Part shown: piece after piece, positions 54,267 through 62,885 of the stretch
Layout: each line of letters begins with the position of its first letter
Position numbering within the stretch: the first letter of the stretch is position 1
DNA from: Flavobacterium sasangense DSM 21067
Lineage (GTDB): Bacteria > Bacteroidota > Bacteroidia > Flavobacteriales > Flavobacteriaceae
Length of the DNA stretch: 64,000 bases
Assembly (NCBI RefSeq): GCF_000686885.1
Contig: NZ_JMLU01000008.1
Span: 1-64,000 of the forward strand
Reading direction: 5' to 3'
Notes under the pieces: generated by a model
Databases searched by the model: none
What the model was told of the DNA's origin: nothing
What the model saw: the letters and a program-made list of their open reading frames with translations, nothing else
Program-made: the position numbers and the translations under genes

Positions 54267-55783
54267 ATACGGTCATTTTTTGGGCGCATTAGCCCTGATT
54301 TATAGTTGCTGTTTTCAGAACCTGAAAACGTTACATACTTTTCGCATTCATCGGTTACGCCTTTTTTGGCATCTGGGTAATCATCCTTTGTGTTGTATCC
54401 TGGTTCAATCCCAAAAAGTTGAGCCATTGCCACTTGATGGTCTTTTTTGTGCTTTAACTTTTCATTATAGTAAAAGCGACCATTTTGATAGTAAGGTTGA
54501 AGTTGCAACATTCTATCATATTTTGCGGCTCGAGGTCTATCTCTTTTAATGATGTTTAAACGGCAATTAAATAGCCTTTCGGCATCACGTATTGCACTCT
54601 CAACGGCATCATTCCAAAATTGGCTCTCAAACACCCAATGTACCACAACTGTATCGGGTAAGGATAGTTGGAATTGACACATATAAGCTAAAGCGGCACT
54701 CATTTTGCATTGTTGAACAAAGCAATCAATCTCCCAAAAATCTCGGTCTTTTAATCCCTGTACTACAATAGCATTATAATCGGAGCTTTGAGTTCCTGAA
54801 TAAGCAACGTCCCAATAACCGAAAATGATTTTAAAAGTATTTAGTTTTGGAAGTGGCGCATATTGGATATCCTCTGCTTTGAAAATAGTACCTTCAACGT
54901 GAGGCTCATTATTAAACTCAGCTCTAGCCGCTAATGCTCCAATCTCCTTTTCCATTTGTTGGAAATAGTCGCTTGAGTATTTTTGCCACCAAGTAGGCTC
55001 AAATGTTACGGGGTCGTATGAGTTCACTTGATCAATTACCCAGTCGGGGTGTATCTCCTGTAAAATGGTTTGTACCATTTTGTGAGCAAACTTATTGTTA
55101 GAGTGAATATACCTTCTAATTCCGCCGTCCATTGTTGGTATTAAGTCCCTTTCAATCCAACGAGCCATTTTTAACTGTCTAACAGGATTTGCGTTTAAGT
55201 CTTTAGTTTCAATATCATCAGGTACAATGTGTGTAGGTCTTTTGTTTTTAACACGCAATCCCCTTACTGATTGTCCCATACCTAAAGACTGGCCAATAAA
55301 TCCACCTTTTGTAATGAAAAAACCATCCTCCCAACTACCTTGATTATATTGCTCTCCAAAATCATTGATGATTTGAGGATTGGACTCAAACTCGGCTCTT
55401 ATATCCTCCAATAATTGCTTCCCTCTATCTGCATTGTTTCCAACGACAACCAAATAAATTGGCTCCTCGTTAATCCACAACCAAAAAGGGATTAAAACGC
55501 AATTAACCACAGATTTTGCCGAGGCACGACCCCATTGAGCAAAACCCTTAAAAGTTTTGTTTTTCTTTACCTTGTTTGCAAAGTCAATATGGAAATCGGG
55601 AGTTTCTGCAGTAGCGTAATGCGGAAAGTATCGTTTAACCATAAAGCTAAAACTCGTTTTTGCCATTTCAATAGCCGCACGTTTTTCCTTTTCGGTTTCA
55701 AATGGATTAACATTAGAAAACGAGCGAGAGAGTTGGAGCTTCTTTTTATAGCGTTCGAGAGCGGCTTTATCTGTTTTTTTCAT
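54263..55783 (-). CDS. Terminase large subunit (Mu gp28-like)
   Basis: 506 residues; ATP-driven DNA packaging motor and nuclease. The P-loop is the variant WGRASAKSVVN, Walker B is IVPDDIETKD, and the RNase H-like nuclease begins GYWDVAYSGTQSSDYNAIVV with later Asp in the C-terminal part (DYPDAKKGVTDECEKY). Mu-like phages package headful with host flanks. Four-base overlap with DUF1320. Confidence 0.9.
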   Translation of the reverse strand: MKKTDKAALERYKKKLQLSRSFSNVNPFETEKEKRAAIEMAKTSFSFMVKRYFPHYATAETPDFHIDFANKVKKNKTFKGFAQWGRASAKSVVNCVLIPFWLWINEEPIYLVVVGNNADRGKQLLEDIRAEFESNPQIINDFGEQYNQGSWEDGFFITKGGFIGQSLGMGQSVRGLRVKNKRPTHIVPDDIETKDLNANPVRQLKMARWIERDLIPTMDGGIRRYIHSNNKFAHKMVQTILQEIHPDWVIDQVNSYDPVTFEPTWWQKYSSDYFQQMEKEIGALAARAEFNNEPHVEGTIFKAEDIQYAPLPKLNTFKIIFGYWDVAYSGTQSSDYNAIVVQGLKDRDFWEIDCFVQQCKMSAALAYMCQFQLSLPDTVVVHWVFESQFWNDAVESAIRDAERLFNCRLNIIKRDRPRAAKYDRMLQLQPYYQNGRFYYNEKLKHKKDHQVAMAQLFGIEPGYNTKDDYPDAKKGVTDECEKYVTFSGSENSNYKSGLMRPKNDRI

Positions 55784-56021
55784 CTACTTTCATTATTCTT
55801 TTATCCGCAGTATGCGTTACTTTATTTTCTTGAAAATTGTAAAACAACCCAGTAATAACACTCACTCTGTAAATGTTTTCACGCAAATGTTTTTCTTTTA
55901 CAATTTGACCTACTTTAAATCCCGCACCTTTCTTTAATAGGTGTGAGCCAATATTTAGGTAATATTGATTTAATGGAGCCCTACTAATCATAAGGTTCAA
56001 AATGATTCTTAATAATGTCAT
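55767..56021 (-). CDS. 84-residue packaging-operon protein
   Basis: Contains LLKKGAGFKVGQIVKEKHLRENIYRVSVITGLFYNF, a small SH3-like beta pattern. Overlaps the terminase start and the small terminase-like stop. No family recognised. Confidence 0.55.
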   Translation of the reverse strand: MTLLRIILNLMISRAPLNQYYLNIGSHLLKKGAGFKVGQIVKEKHLRENIYRVSVITGLFYNFQENKVTHTADKRIMKVDEKNR

Positions 56022-56515
56022 CCTAGTTTAATTGATATGGTTGATAAATGAGACTCCTGAAAGTCAAGCGTTTTTAAATAAACATCTTTGTCGAAATGCT
56101 CAAGGTTTTTGAATATGTCATTCATAACCTCAAGGTAAGTGGATAATGAAATTTTATTATCACTGTCCATACGCTCCAATGCTTTTGTTTGGATGGCCAC
56201 TTCTTGAGAAATAGTAGCAGATTGTTGACGCAAAGCAATAACACGATCCTTATCGCCAATTGATTTGGCTTCCTTTATTTCAATATTAATCTCGAGTTGT
56301 TGGTCTGTTAACTCGCTGATTAATTCCTTGATATTTGCCGACCTTGTTTGAGCTCCGTTAAGATTAGCATCTCTAACGGCTTTCCAATTGCCTTTCTCTA
56401 CCCAATCACCAATGGTTTTTTCGGAAACGTTCACAATATCCGCTATTGCTTTTGCCGTCAAACCTTGATTTGTGTAGTAATCAAATGCAATTCTTTTCTC
56501 TTTATCCTTTGCCAT
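56018..56515 (-). CDS. HTH protein, probable small terminase subunit
   Basis: 165 residues from MAKDKEKRIAFDYYTNQGLT; the extension to 56548 is less likely. The helix-turn-helix AKAIADIVNVSEKTIGDWVEKGNW is the terminase small-subunit/DUF1804 type, followed by a long coiled-coil part (ELTDQQLEINIEIKEAKSIG). It is the first gene of the minus-strand packaging operon, consistent with recognising phage ends for packaging. Confidence 0.7.
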   Translation of the reverse strand: MAKDKEKRIAFDYYTNQGLTAKAIADIVNVSEKTIGDWVEKGNWKAVRDANLNGAQTRSANIKELISELTDQQLEINIEIKEAKSIGDKDRVIALRQQSATISQEVAIQTKALERMDSDNKISLSTYLEVMNDIFKNLEHFDKDVYLKTLDFQESHLSTISIKLG

Positions 56516-56699
56516 ACTTACTATTTCTATGGTACAAAGTTGTTGCAATCGGCTGTAAAAATTGAATTGCTGTTTTAAATCAGTAACCCAAATTAACTAA
56601 TTCAGTAATTGAGAGTTACTAAATAAAAACCTCTTTTTTTTTACCACTTGACAAAACCTAAACTTTGCCATCTCAAAAGGAATAAAAATCTAAAATTGA
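56516..56699. promoter_or_regulatory. Divergent control region of the two late operons
   Basis: This gap separates the leftward packaging operon from the rightward capsid operon. Both sides carry AACTTTG-type motifs (minus strand near 56534, plus strand near 56658) but no clean TAnnTTTG with a -33 box. Activation by a phage regulator is therefore plausible. An A/T-only stretch lies between. Confidence 0.4.
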
Positions 56700-57773
56700 A
56701 TGTCAAAACCTAGAACATTTATCGAAGCCTCTGCAAATGGAACAACTGGAACCATTAGAATAGTTGACCGCATTAGTGAGTACTCTCAAAGTTCATCATC
56801 TACTATTAAAACTATTGTTGATGAGTATTTAAAAACAGGTGTTACAGATGTAGAAGTTTACATTAATAGTGCAGGTGGTAATTGCTTTGAAGCTACAGAA
56901 ATGTGCAACGATTTAAAGAGGCTATCTAAAGTTACTATTAAAATTGGCTCGGTTGCGGCTTCCGCTGCAACTTATTTTATGACACAGTTTCCTAGTGTCG
57001 CTTTTCCTAATTCGCAAATAATGATCCATCGCCCAAAGTTGGGAACTTATGGAGATATCATAACTATTAAAGCGGATTTAAAATTATTAGAAAACACCAC
57101 CGATGACTACAAAACCGCTTATGCTACTAAAATGAATAAGACGGTTGAGCAAGTCGAGGAGTTTTTTGCACAGGGCGATTACTGGATGACTGCAAATGAA
57201 GCCAAAGCTCAAGGTTTATTGGATACAATTTTAGACCAAACGGAGGAGGTTACTGCCGAGAGTATAAAAATACTGGAGGCGGTTGCCGCTCCGATTATTC
57301 CCGAATTAACAAAAGAAAATCAAAAACAAAAAATGGAAAGAAAGCAATTGATTAGCCGATTAAAATTATCGGCTGATGCTAACGATGCCGATATTGAAGC
57401 GGCATTGAGTGCACTCGAGACGAAAGCGTCCAGAACGGAAGCTTTAGAGGCCAACGCAAAAACTCAAAAAGAGGCGATGGCATCTACATTGGTAGATCAG
57501 GCGATTTTAGACAAAAAAATCACGGCCGATCAAAAAGACAACTACTTAAAATTAGCCAACGCCGATTTTGAGGGAACAAAGGCAATTATTGACGCTATGC
57601 AAGGTGTTGTAAAAGTCTCTGCAGAAATTGAAGCTCCGGGTGCAACTGCATCGGGTCGTGAAAAATGGACGATGGAGGATTATCAAGAAAAAGATCCCGA
57701 AGCGTTGATGGAAATGATGGCTAAAGAACCTGAAAAATTCAAAAAGCTAGAAGCCGCTTATTTCGGTGCATAG
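56700..57773 (+). CDS. ClpP-like head maturation protease fused to scaffold-like region
   Basis: 357 residues. Residues 1-190 form an S14 fold: EVYINSAGGNCFEATEM, active Ser in GSVAASAATYFMTQ, His in IMIHRPKLGTYG. The C-terminal half is helical and charged like a scaffold (SADANDADIEAALSALETK; DQKDNYLKLANADF). Capsid assembly and maturation are its role, matching its place before the capsid gene. Mu's own protease I has a different fold. Confidence 0.85.
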   Translation: MSKPRTFIEASANGTTGTIRIVDRISEYSQSSSSTIKTIVDEYLKTGVTDVEVYINSAGGNCFEATEMCNDLKRLSKVTIKIGSVAASAATYFMTQFPSVAFPNSQIMIHRPKLGTYGDIITIKADLKLLENTTDDYKTAYATKMNKTVEQVEEFFAQGDYWMTANEAKAQGLLDTILDQTEEVTAESIKILEAVAAPIIPELTKENQKQKMERKQLISRLKLSADANDADIEAALSALETKASRTEALEANAKTQKEAMASTLVDQAILDKKITADQKDNYLKLANADFEGTKAIIDAMQGVVKVSAEIEAPGATASGREKWTMEDYQEKDPEALMEMMAKEPEKFKKLEAAYFGA

Positions 57774-57834
57774 TTTGTCCGGGCATTAGAACCTTTCACA
57801 AAAAGAAAAAAAAGTAAAACCAATATTAAGAAAA

Positions 57835-58839
57835 ATGAAAAAAATTCAGTTAAAAGGACTTTTTAAAGTCGTGTTCTTGTTAGCCCTTTGTTTGGGCGCA
57901 TCTTTAGTGGCCAACGCACTTGGTATGAATGACAATAATCATAATGTGCAAATGGCCGCAGTTACTCCAGTCGCATTACCACTATTAAACCAAACTGCAG
58001 AAAAGGAAATGATTAAAAAGTTCCGACACGATAATACGTGGCTAGGTGCATTAAAAAGTAAGCAGGGTTGGGTTGATAATGATGTTATTAAAATCCCAAA
58101 AAGAGGAGCCGCACCAACGGTATTAATTAACAACACCGTTTATCCTATTGTTTCAAATGGGCGTAATGATTCTCACGTAGTGCTTTCTTTGAACAAATAC
58201 GAAACTACAAATACAACCGTAACGGCGGCAGAACTATACGCATTGCCATACGAAAAGGTTTCAGACGTTCAAGAACAACACAGAGAGGAGTTGGAAGATA
58301 AAACAGCTCAACACGCATTACACTCAATTGCTCCAAACACAAATAGTGCAAATACTCCTGTTATTGTTTGTACAGGTGCACCAGATGCAAACGGCAGACC
58401 AACAATGAGATCAAAAGATGTATCTCGAGCTAAAAAAATGTTGGATAAATTGTTAGTTCCGAAAGAAGGTAGAATCTTGGTTTTATGCCCTGATCACGTT
58501 GCCGACTTGTTAGACGAGGACAGAACATTCCAAACACAATATCACAATGCAACTGATGGGTTACTTGCAAAATCGTACTACGGATTTATGATTTATGAAA
58601 GTACCTACAACCCAACTTATAACAACGGAACTAAAGTAGCATTTGGTGCAGTTGATGGGCCACAAGTTGCATCGGTTATTATGCACAATAAAACTTGTTT
58701 CAAAGCGACAGGTTCAGTAACTCGTTATGCAAGACCTAAAGAGTTAGATCCAGAAAACAGACGCCACACAATTGGTTTCGAATTATACTTTATTGGTATT
58801 CCAATTCGTGACGAAGGTGTTGGAGCAATCATTTCATAG
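57835..58839 (+). CDS. Major capsid protein with signal-peptide-like N-terminus
   Basis: 334 residues. The position after the protease and the pattern (KFRHDNTWLGALKSKQGWV; VPKEGRILVLCPDHVADLL; KTCFKATGSVTRYARPKEL) point to the shell protein of Bacteroidota Mu-like phages. The first 29 residues, MKKIQLKGLFKVVFLLALC..., look like a Sec signal peptide, which is odd for a capsid. A second Met (codon 31, 57925) has no better upstream signal. The segment may be cut by the head protease or may be a real signal. Confidence 0.72.
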   Translation: MKKIQLKGLFKVVFLLALCLGASLVANALGMNDNNHNVQMAAVTPVALPLLNQTAEKEMIKKFRHDNTWLGALKSKQGWVDNDVIKIPKRGAAPTVLINNTVYPIVSNGRNDSHVVLSLNKYETTNTTVTAAELYALPYEKVSDVQEQHREELEDKTAQHALHSIAPNTNSANTPVIVCTGAPDANGRPTMRSKDVSRAKKMLDKLLVPKEGRILVLCPDHVADLLDEDRTFQTQYHNATDGLLAKSYYGFMIYESTYNPTYNNGTKVAFGAVDGPQVASVIMHNKTCFKATGSVTRYARPKELDPENRRHTIGFELYFIGIPIRDEGVGAIIS

Positions 58840-58858
58840 TCTGATTTATTTTAAAACG

Positions 58859-58886
58859 GCAGTCGAAGCCAATGCGGCTCGACTGC
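58859..58886 (+). other. Strong hairpin after the capsid gene
   Basis: GCAGTCGA (58859-58866) pairs with TCGACTGC (58879-58886), and inside GCC (58868-58870) pairs with GGC (58876-58878). A further ACCCTTAGGGGT dyad follows. With no T tract it may be a stabilising 3' end for capsid mRNA or a partial terminator lowering lysis gene expression. Confidence 0.6.
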
Positions 58887-58912
58887 ACCCTTAGGGGTTA
58901 ATCTTTAAAAAA

Positions 58913-59359
58913 ATGGATGTAATAGTAGGAACTGCAGAAAAGGAAATCGGAGTTGTTGAATCTCCAAAAGATAGCAACAAAACCAAATACGGAAAGTGGT
59001 TTGGACTTGATGGAGTTGCTTGGTGTGGAATGTTTGTAAGTTGGGTTTATGCTATAGCAGGAAAGCAACTACCAAACATAGGATTTAAAAAAGGTTTTGC
59101 AGGTTGTCAAACCGCCGTAGCCTTCTTTAAAAAGAAGGGTTGGATTACAACAAAGCCAGTACCTGGAGACATTGTTTTTTTTGATTGGAATTCGGACGGC
59201 AGATACGACCACACAGGAATTTTTGTCAAAGGAATTGATAAAAAAACATTTGAAAGTATAGAAGGTAATACTTCATTAACTAATCAAAGTAATGGTGGTC
59301 AAGTAATGAGACGAGTTAGGAACTACTCAACCGCAATATTTGTACACCCTGAATTATAA
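58913..59359 (+). CDS. CHAP-domain endolysin
   Basis: 148 residues consisting of one CHAP (Cys/His amidohydrolase) domain: catalytic Cys in DGVAWCGMFVSW, His in RYDHTGIFVKG and Asn/Glu-type residue in SIEGNTS. It should cut peptidoglycan peptide bonds at lysis. It has no signal peptide, so a holin or pore is needed; none is certain, though the next gene may help. Confidence 0.88.
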   Translation: MDVIVGTAEKEIGVVESPKDSNKTKYGKWFGLDGVAWCGMFVSWVYAIAGKQLPNIGFKKGFAGCQTAVAFFKKKGWITTKPVPGDIVFFDWNSDGRYDHTGIFVKGIDKKTFESIEGNTSLTNQSNGGQVMRRVRNYSTAIFVHPEL

Positions 59360-59363
59360 CAAA

Positions 59364-59918
59364 ATGAAAAACTCAAAAGCATACGCCATATTAAGTTGGT
59401 TTGGATTCCTTTTAATCATTCTTTGGATGACTAGTTGCTCAACTCGAAAAGTTGCAAGTTCAACGGTTAAAAAGGAGAATGACGTTGAGAACTTGAAAAC
59501 TGAAAAAAAGGACTTGGAAGTAAAGGAGAACTCTAATGTTAAGGTTACAAACGATGTAACTCAAACGGAGGAGACAACCACAGAAAAGAAAACTTATTCT
59601 CCAGTTGATCCAACAAAGCCGAGTTTGTTTACAGACGATAAAGGCAATAAAAAGGAGTTGAATAATGCTTCTTATACAGAAGAAAAAACAACGTCAAAAA
59701 CCAATAAAAAAGGCACGACTAAAACCGAGTTATCCCAAGCTAAAACCACAAAAGACAAAGGAGTAAAAAACAATAGTACCAGGACAAAAACTAAAGAGGC
59801 AACAAAAGGCAAAAATATTAGCCGGACTTCTTTTAGTTGGTGGTGGTTACTTCTCCTACTTATTCCAATTGGAATATATGTTTTTCGGAGGTGTCGCGAT
59901 AAGATTTGGTGGGTTTAA
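59364..59918 (+). CDS. Lipoprotein/membrane protein, possible spanin-like lysis factor
   Basis: 184 residues from MKNSKAYAILSWFGFLLIIL. A hydrophobic N-terminus has a Cys after MTS (MTSCSTRK, lipobox-like), the middle is a long polar, Lys/Thr/Glu-rich stretch, and the C-terminal helix (WWWLLLLLIPIGIYVF) is membranous. A protein tethered at both ends and located right after the endolysin suggests a spanin analogue. The start at 59364 sits five bases after the endolysin stop. Confidence 0.55.
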   Translation: MKNSKAYAILSWFGFLLIILWMTSCSTRKVASSTVKKENDVENLKTEKKDLEVKENSNVKVTNDVTQTEETTTEKKTYSPVDPTKPSLFTDDKGNKKELNNASYTEEKTTSKTNKKGTTKTELSQAKTTKDKGVKNNSTRTKTKEATKGKNISRTSFSWWWLLLLLIPIGIYVFRRCRDKIWWV

Positions 59919-59940
59919 AAGCTATTTAAAAAACGAAAAA

Positions 59941-60489
59941 ATGAACAAAGTATATTCAAAAAAAGAACTGAAAGCGAAAGCACAAGAAGTGTTTGAGCAG
60001 TATCCTTCAGAGGATAAAGTTTTCGCTCGAGAAGATGGTAACATTTTCTTTAATGAAAACTTGGCAGAGCTTGGCAGAGGTAAACTAAAGGTTTATCCTT
60101 TCGACAGAAGCGATATCGTTAAAACGGACAAAGCCGTTGAGGATATCGATGTAGATGCGGAGATTGTAGTTGAAGCTCCTGTGGTTGAAACTCCGAAAGT
60201 TGAAACTCCAGTAGTTGACACTCCTGCGGTTGATACCCCAAAAGTTGAAACTCCAGTAGTTGACACTCCTGCGGTTGATGCTCCGAAAGTTGAAACTCCA
60301 GTAGTTGACGCTCCTGCGGTTGATACCCCAAAAGTTGAAACTCCAGTAGTTGACACTCCTGCGGTTGATACCCCAAAAGTTGAAACTCCAGTAGTTGATG
60401 CTCCGAAAGTTGAAACTCCAAAGGTTGATAAAACTTTAGGTAAAGACGGCAAAAATCCTGAAACAAGAAACTCTAATAAGAAGAAATAA
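59941..60489 (+). CDS. Repeat-containing late protein
   Basis: 182 residues from MNKVYSKKELKAKAQEVF (start at 59941; the earlier frame from 59869 overlaps the lipoprotein). An N-terminal domain of about 60 residues (YPSEDKVFAREDGNIFFNEN) is followed by about 16 five-residue repeats VETPV/VDTPA/VDTPK and a basic tail. It is like an elongated fibre or linker, rather than an enzyme. It overlaps the sheath gene by one base. Confidence 0.65.
   Translation: MNKVYSKKELKAKAQEVFEQYPSEDKVFAREDGNIFFNENLAELGRGKLKVYPFDRSDIVKTDKAVEDIDVDAEIVVEAPVVETPKVETPVVDTPAVDTPKVETPVVDTPAVDAPKVETPVVDAPAVDTPKVETPVVDTPAVDTPKVETPVVDAPKVETPKVDKTLGKDGKNPETRNSNKKK
60184..60423 (+). repeat. 15-base tandem repeat array, 16 units
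   Basis: Units such as GTTGAAACTCCAGTA, GTTGACACTCCTGCG and GTTGATACCCCAAAA alternate in a 45-base higher-order pattern within the repeat protein gene. The units differ by silent or conservative changes and could expand or contract by slippage or recombination. Confidence 0.85.
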
Positions 60490-61673
60490 TGGCGGAATTA
60501 GCAGGAGTAAAAATTGAAAAACTTCAAGGAGGTTTAGGACGTAAGAACCCGAGTACGGACTCTCACGTTGCCTTAATTATTAAGGCTACAGGAAATGCCG
60601 CACTAGATGCGATTATTTCTAATGCAGGTAAAGGGTTGATATTAACCTCACTTTCTCAAGCAGAAAGTTTAGGGCTTACATTGAGTGCAAGTGCCAACGG
60701 TGCATCTCCTTTTTATGAGCATATCTCTGAATTTTTCAGACTTGCTCCCGAAGGAACGCTTTACTTATTTAACAACAAAACCGTTGCTAATCTTTTAGCT
60801 TTCATTAAAGAAAACAAAGAGATTAAAGGTTTTGGAATTGTTGACGATTTTGGTGCGGCTACTCAAGAAGATACCATTGCTCAATATCAATCAGGTATCA
60901 TCAATGTATTAGCTACCGAAAACAGGTTGATTGATTTTGGTATTATTGGTTGGAACAATTTCAACGTTGCCAATGTAATTGATTTAACGGAGTTAGACGC
61001 TCCTCAAATTTCTGTTTTAGTCGTTGGATCTGGAACATCAACCTTTGCGGCCGTTGGTGCATTTTTAGGAATGTTAGCCGTTCGCAAAGTAAATGAGAAT
61101 GCAGGTTCTGTGGATATTCAAAACAAGCCACTTGAAAAAAGAGGCTCATCAGACTATACATTGACTGACAAAAACAAAGGTTTATGGGTTAATCCAAAAT
61201 TAACTGGAGGTGCGACAATCAGCTCGCTGACAAAGGCACAATTAACCGATTTAGAGAACAAAGGATACATTTATGCGGCATCGTATGAGGGTTATCCTGG
61301 TGCATTCTTCACGAACTCAAAAACGTGTATCAGTCAAGCATCCGACTACTGTTTTATCGAGAACAATCGAGTTTGGAATAAAGCGGCTAGAACGTTGAGA
61401 ATTGCCCTTTTGCCAGAAGTAAAAGGAGTCGTAAAAAAGAACCCAACTACAGGATTTATCAAGTCCACAACCATAAGCCGTTGGACTGGTATCGGTAACA
61501 AGGCTCTGGAGCAAATGGTTACTAATGACGAAATAAGCGGTTTTGATATTTATATCAATCCTCAACAAGTAGTTAATAGTACTCAACCCGTAAAAATTAA
61601 AGCTTCAGTAGTTATGGATGGTATCGTTCACGAGTTTGAGGTTGCTTTAGGTTTAACTAATTCAATAAATTAA
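60489..61673 (+). CDS. Tail sheath protein (DUF2586-like)
   Basis: 394 residues. GRKNPSTDSHVALIIKATGNAALD, LAFIKENKEIKGFGIVDDFGAAT and GVVKKNPTTGFIKSTTISRW match the DUF2586/sheath proteins of Bacteroidota myophages. It forms the contractile outer tail layer. Confidence 0.78.
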   Translation: MAELAGVKIEKLQGGLGRKNPSTDSHVALIIKATGNAALDAIISNAGKGLILTSLSQAESLGLTLSASANGASPFYEHISEFFRLAPEGTLYLFNNKTVANLLAFIKENKEIKGFGIVDDFGAATQEDTIAQYQSGIINVLATENRLIDFGIIGWNNFNVANVIDLTELDAPQISVLVVGSGTSTFAAVGAFLGMLAVRKVNENAGSVDIQNKPLEKRGSSDYTLTDKNKGLWVNPKLTGGATISSLTKAQLTDLENKGYIYAASYEGYPGAFFTNSKTCISQASDYCFIENNRVWNKAARTLRIALLPEVKGVVKKNPTTGFIKSTTISRWTGIGNKALEQMVTNDEISGFDIYINPQQVVNSTQPVKIKASVVMDGIVHEFEVALGLTNSIN

Positions 61674-61674
61674 G

Positions 61675-62106
61675 ATGAGTACGATTATAAATAAATTCGG
61701 TGTAATGCAGGGTTGGAACGCAGTTACTGCAAACCTTTTAGGTAGAGACCTAGAAGGAGTTACGGAGCTAGCGTACAGCGACTCGCAAAAAAAGGAGAAT
61801 GTTTACGGAGCTGGGCCATTTCCAATTGGTCGAGGTCGTGGGAACTACGAGGCCAAAGCAACGATCACACTTTTAAAAGAGGAGGTCGATGCTTTAAAAC
61901 TTGCATTACCTGCAGGTAAAACAATTCAAGATATCGCTCCTTTTGATATTGTTGTTGAGTATGAAACTGAAAACGGATCTATCAAAAAAGATAGAATTCG
62001 CAATGCGGAGTTTTTAGGTGATGGTGTCGAAGTTAAACAAAACGACATCACTATTGCAACCAAGTACGAATTATTAATCAGCCACATTGAGTGGAATGTA
62101 ATCTAA
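61675..62106 (+). CDS. Tail tube protein
   Basis: 143 residues after the sheath gene, with beta-rich sequence (NYEAKATITLLKEEVDALKL; DIVVEYETENGSIKKDRIRN; TIATKYELLISHIEWN) typical of inner tube proteins. Position and length fit; identity is inferred. Confidence 0.7.
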   Translation: MSTIINKFGVMQGWNAVTANLLGRDLEGVTELAYSDSQKKENVYGAGPFPIGRGRGNYEAKATITLLKEEVDALKLALPAGKTIQDIAPFDIVVEYETENGSIKKDRIRNAEFLGDGVEVKQNDITIATKYELLISHIEWNVI

Positions 62107-62113
62107 AAAAAAT

Positions 62114-62697
62114 ATGCCAGAAGTTGAAAACAAAAAAGAGGTTATTGTTAAGCCATATACTCCAGAGGTAGTGGCAGAACACGAAGCCAAAGTAGGCGGA
62201 AAATCTAATTTGCGTGAAATAATTGTAACCGATGATGAAGGTATTGACTTTTATTATTTGGTAAAACGCCCTTCAAGAAGTGTTGTGCAAGCCATAACAA
62301 ATTCAAATACAAAAAATGATATTAATGGAGCTTCAAAAATTTTGTTAGGTTGTGTTTTAGAGGGCGATATGCAAGCTATTGAAAACAACGGAGCAATGTA
62401 TTTGGCACTTGTTGAAAACATTACCTCTTTGATTAGTGGTGTTAAGAGCGAGATAAAAAAGCTTTAGAGGGGTCTCAACTTGACCCAGAGGACAAAGAAG
62501 ACGATAACCAATGGATAGAAAAAGTAAATGCTATCCTACGGTTTTCACTTCAAATTAATCCCGAAGAGCTTTCAAATGCCGAATGGTCAAAGTTATACAA
62601 TGAATGGGCTTATGTAAAAAGAAGGGAAAACGAAACATTTGAAATTGTTATAAAAAACGCCCTGTTTGAATTTGGCAAAATATTTTTATCCCGATAA
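62114..62697 (+). CDS. Tail assembly chaperone, short and -1 frameshifted long forms
   Basis: The short form ends at 62467 (117 residues). A classic slip site A_AAA_AAG at 62455-62461 would move ribosomes into the -1 frame, giving a 194-residue product that ends at 62697 with LQINPEELSNAEWSKLYNEW...GKIFLSR. Such G/GT-type pairs between tube and tape measure genes are universal in long-tailed phages. The extension has no start of its own and is not an independent gene. Confidence 0.85.
62455..62461 (+). other. Slippery heptamer A_AAA_AAG
   Basis: Codons AAA AAG of the short chaperone read on a perfect -1 slippery heptamer, six bases (two codons) before the stop at 62465-62467. Confidence 0.8.
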
Positions 62698-62853
62698 TCT
62701 TTTTGAAGCTCTATTATTTAAAATGGATTCTATTGCTTTCAAAAAAAACAATACGACTTTCAATATTTTAGGGAAAATAAAAGTATAGGCAAGTAAAAGT
62801 GATATAAAAATCACAAAAACCATAATCACATAAAAAGTAAAAGTTTCATACAT
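62686..62853 (-). CDS. Small membrane protein, moron-like gene
   Basis: 55 residues from MYETFTFYVIMVFVIFISLL: one long or two short membrane helices (FTFYVIMVFVIFISLLLAYTF; ILKVVLFFLKAI) and a basic C-terminus. It lies in reverse orientation between two tail genes and has its own promoter (62871-62878). A Met farther upstream (62898) would extend into the tape measure start. Separately expressed genes of this kind in prophages commonly act in the lysogen, e.g. in phage exclusion; not shown here. Confidence 0.6.
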   Translation of the reverse strand: MYETFTFYVIMVFVIFISLLLAYTFIFPKILKVVLFFLKAIESILNNRASKRLSG

Positions 62854-62870
62854 CGTTATACGAATTTGAG

Positions 62871-62878
62871 CAAAGATA
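62871..62878 (-). promoter_or_regulatory. Promoter -7 element of the moron-like gene
   Basis: On the minus strand TATCTTTG fits TAnnTTTG. Start would be near 62864, giving a 10-base leader to the ATG at 62853. It lies just before the tape measure start. Confidence 0.6.
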
Positions 62879-62885
62879 ATAAAAA

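Noticed and set aside
60184..60423. CRISPR-like array
   Set aside because: Repeats are in-frame coding units without unique spacers, and no cas genes are present.
60093..60466. Minus-strand open frames rich in STTGVS or QLLEF repeats
   Set aside because: They are antisense reflections of the 15-base repeat array.
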